From the NCBI GenBank assembly GCA_025996835.1, contig BNTU01000143.1:1-6954 (forward strand): DNA of 6,954 nucleotides, written 5' to 3'. This stretch comes from Bacteroidia bacterium (GTDB taxonomy: Bacteria; Bacteroidota; Bacteroidia; Bacteroidales; Azobacteroidaceae). The notes under the pieces are model-generated. The model worked only from the letters and a program-made list of their open reading frames with translations, was not told where the DNA came from and ran no database searches. Shown piece after piece: positions 6,391 to 6,954 of the stretch. Every line of letters begins with the position of its first letter. The first letter of the stretch is position 1. The translations under genes were made by a program, and so were the position numbers.

Positions 6391-6402
6391 AATTAAAATT
6401 CA

Positions 6403-6528
6403 ATGAGAAGATTTTGTGTGCTTTTTTTATTTTTGACCCTCAGTTTGGCTGCTTTTGGTAAGGAATACCATGTTTCCGTCAAGGGAAATGATGCCAATGT
6501 CGGCACGAAAGCCGCTCCGTTCAAAACT
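6403..6528 (+). repeat. Dispersed duplicate, copy 2: 5' end of beta-helix gene
   Basis: This is the partner of the segment at 3362-3487, covering codons 1-42. In this copy the sequence after codon 42 continues as IGKAAQAA, completing the DUF1565-type motif. In the other copy it switches to glutaminase-family sequence. Confidence 0.85.
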
Positions 6529-6954
6529 ATCGGCAAAGCAGCGCAAGCGGCTTACGCGGGAGATGTAATTACCGTTCATGCGGGTGTTTACCGCGAGTGG
6601 GTCAATCCGCCGCGCGGAGGCGAAAGTGATGACAAGCGCATCGTTTATTGCGCTGCGCCCGGAGAGCGCGTAGAGCTCAAAGGCTCTGAACTTGTCGCTA
6701 AGTGGCAGAAAGAGAATGGTATTTGGAAAATTGTGTTGCCCAACAGTTTCTTTGGCGATTATAATCCGTACAAAGATTTGGTTTATGGTGATTGGTTAGA
6801 TACCAGACACCGCATACACCATACAGGCGAAGTTTTCCTGAACGGTAAATCGCTGTACGAGAAGGAAACATTGGATAAAGTGCTGCATCCAATAGCAAAT
6901 ACCGATGTTCGGGACAAGGAGGGTTCCACTTATACATGGTACTGCGAAAGTGAC
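6403..6954 (+). CDS. Secreted right-handed beta-helix protein (DUF1565-like N-terminus), possible GH120 beta-xylosidase-like, 3' partial
   Basis: The frame is open for 184 codons to the window edge. Residues 1-19 form a signal peptide (R2-R3, hydrophobic 5-18, likely cleavage near FG/KE). Residues 22-66 carry the full N-terminal signature of beta-helix/DUF1565 proteins: YHVSVKGNDANVGT, APFKTIGKAA, GDVITVHAGVYREWV. These are followed by RGGESDDKRIVY and APGERVELKGSE, typical first coils of a pectate-lyase-like helix. LPNSFFGDYNPY (112-123), YGDW (128-131) and HHTGEVFLNGKSLYE (139-153) recall, from memory, GH120 beta-xylosidases and related enzymes; catalytic residues would lie beyond the window. 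It has its own promoter and structured leader, so is probably transcribed separately from the operon to the left. Its first 42 codons match those of the glutaminase-like gene, and here they continue naturally into the family motif, marking this gene type as the donor. Beta-helix fold is confident, GH120 tentative. Confidence 0.85.
   Translation, partial: MRRFCVLFLFLTLSLAAFGKEYHVSVKGNDANVGTKAAPFKTIGKAAQAAYAGDVITVHAGVYREWVNPPRGGESDDKRIVYCAAPGERVELKGSELVAKWQKENGIWKIVLPNSFFGDYNPYKDLVYGDWLDTRHRIHHTGEVFLNGKSLYEKETLDKVLHPIANTDVRDKEGSTYTWYCESD

Larger units (their letters stand above)
6082..6402. other. Divergent intergenic control region
   Basis: About 320 nt without a long credible gene separates the leftward small genes from the rightward beta-helix gene. 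It holds a leftward promoter (6110-6140), a rightward -7 element (6290-6297) and a structured leader (6302-6402). Between the promoters lies a short perfect hairpin, AAGACC-TAAC-GGTCTT (6201-6216), with no U-tract after it. No further inverted repeat or operator stood out in 6141-6289. Confidence 0.6.

Noticed and set aside
6206..6403. 65-codon minus-strand frame upstream of the beta-helix gene
   Set aside because: It overlaps the plus-strand promoter and structured leader and begins at the beta-helix start codon; no promoter or recognisable protein feature supports it.
6698..6937. 79-codon minus-strand frame inside the beta-helix gene
   Set aside because: It lies wholly opposite a gene with clear family motifs, so it is a shadow.

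Overview
The window looks like a polysaccharide/glycan-utilisation segment from a Bacteroidota (Bacteroidales-type) genome. Supporting evidence is the gene content (six-hairpin glycosidase, UroD-like methyltransferase, GtaA-type DUF4965 protein, DUF1565 beta-helix enzyme), A/T-rich start regions without clear Shine-Dalgarno sequences, and two matches to the Bacteroidota -7 promoter element TAnnTTTG. One of those has a TTTG -33 element at exactly 19 nt spacing.

Layout. (1) 2-3338: the 3' part of a large (alpha/alpha)6 six-hairpin glycosidase-like gene that enters from the left, followed after 4 nt by a uroporphyrinogen-decarboxylase-family methyltransferase-like gene. (2) 3362-5470: a secreted glutaminase A-like (DUF4964/5127/4965/1793-type) protein, 23 nt downstream on the same strand, so the three probably form one operon. 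Its signal peptide and first ~20 mature residues match the beginning of the beta-helix gene at 6403, so it appears to carry a borrowed N-terminus. (3) 5459-5599: the stop codon of that gene lies in the first of four perfect 13-bp tandem repeats, each containing an exact match to the DnaA-box consensus on the minus strand. An AT-rich stretch and a 13-bp hairpin follow, between convergent transcription units. (4) 5632-6140: a minus-strand pair of very small genes, an exported-looking Gly/aromatic-rich peptide followed by a two-helix membrane protein, with a near-ideal Bacteroidota promoter. (5) 6290-6954: a plus-strand promoter, a roughly 100-nt leader that could fold into a hairpin or pseudoknot and contains a 22-codon ORF, and the start of a secreted right-handed beta-helix glycosidase-like gene (possibly GH120) that runs off the right edge.

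How it fits together: the four large genes suit extracellular/periplasmic breakdown of a plant-type or decorated glycan, with the UroD-like protein as a cytoplasmic partner of the first glycosidase. No SusC/SusD pair, regulator or transporter is visible, so the substrate cannot be named. The less expected elements are the swapped N-terminus, the small peptide/membrane-protein pair (undescribed as far as I can tell), the tandem repeat and the structured leader. Family assignments are from memory of motifs; no search was run.
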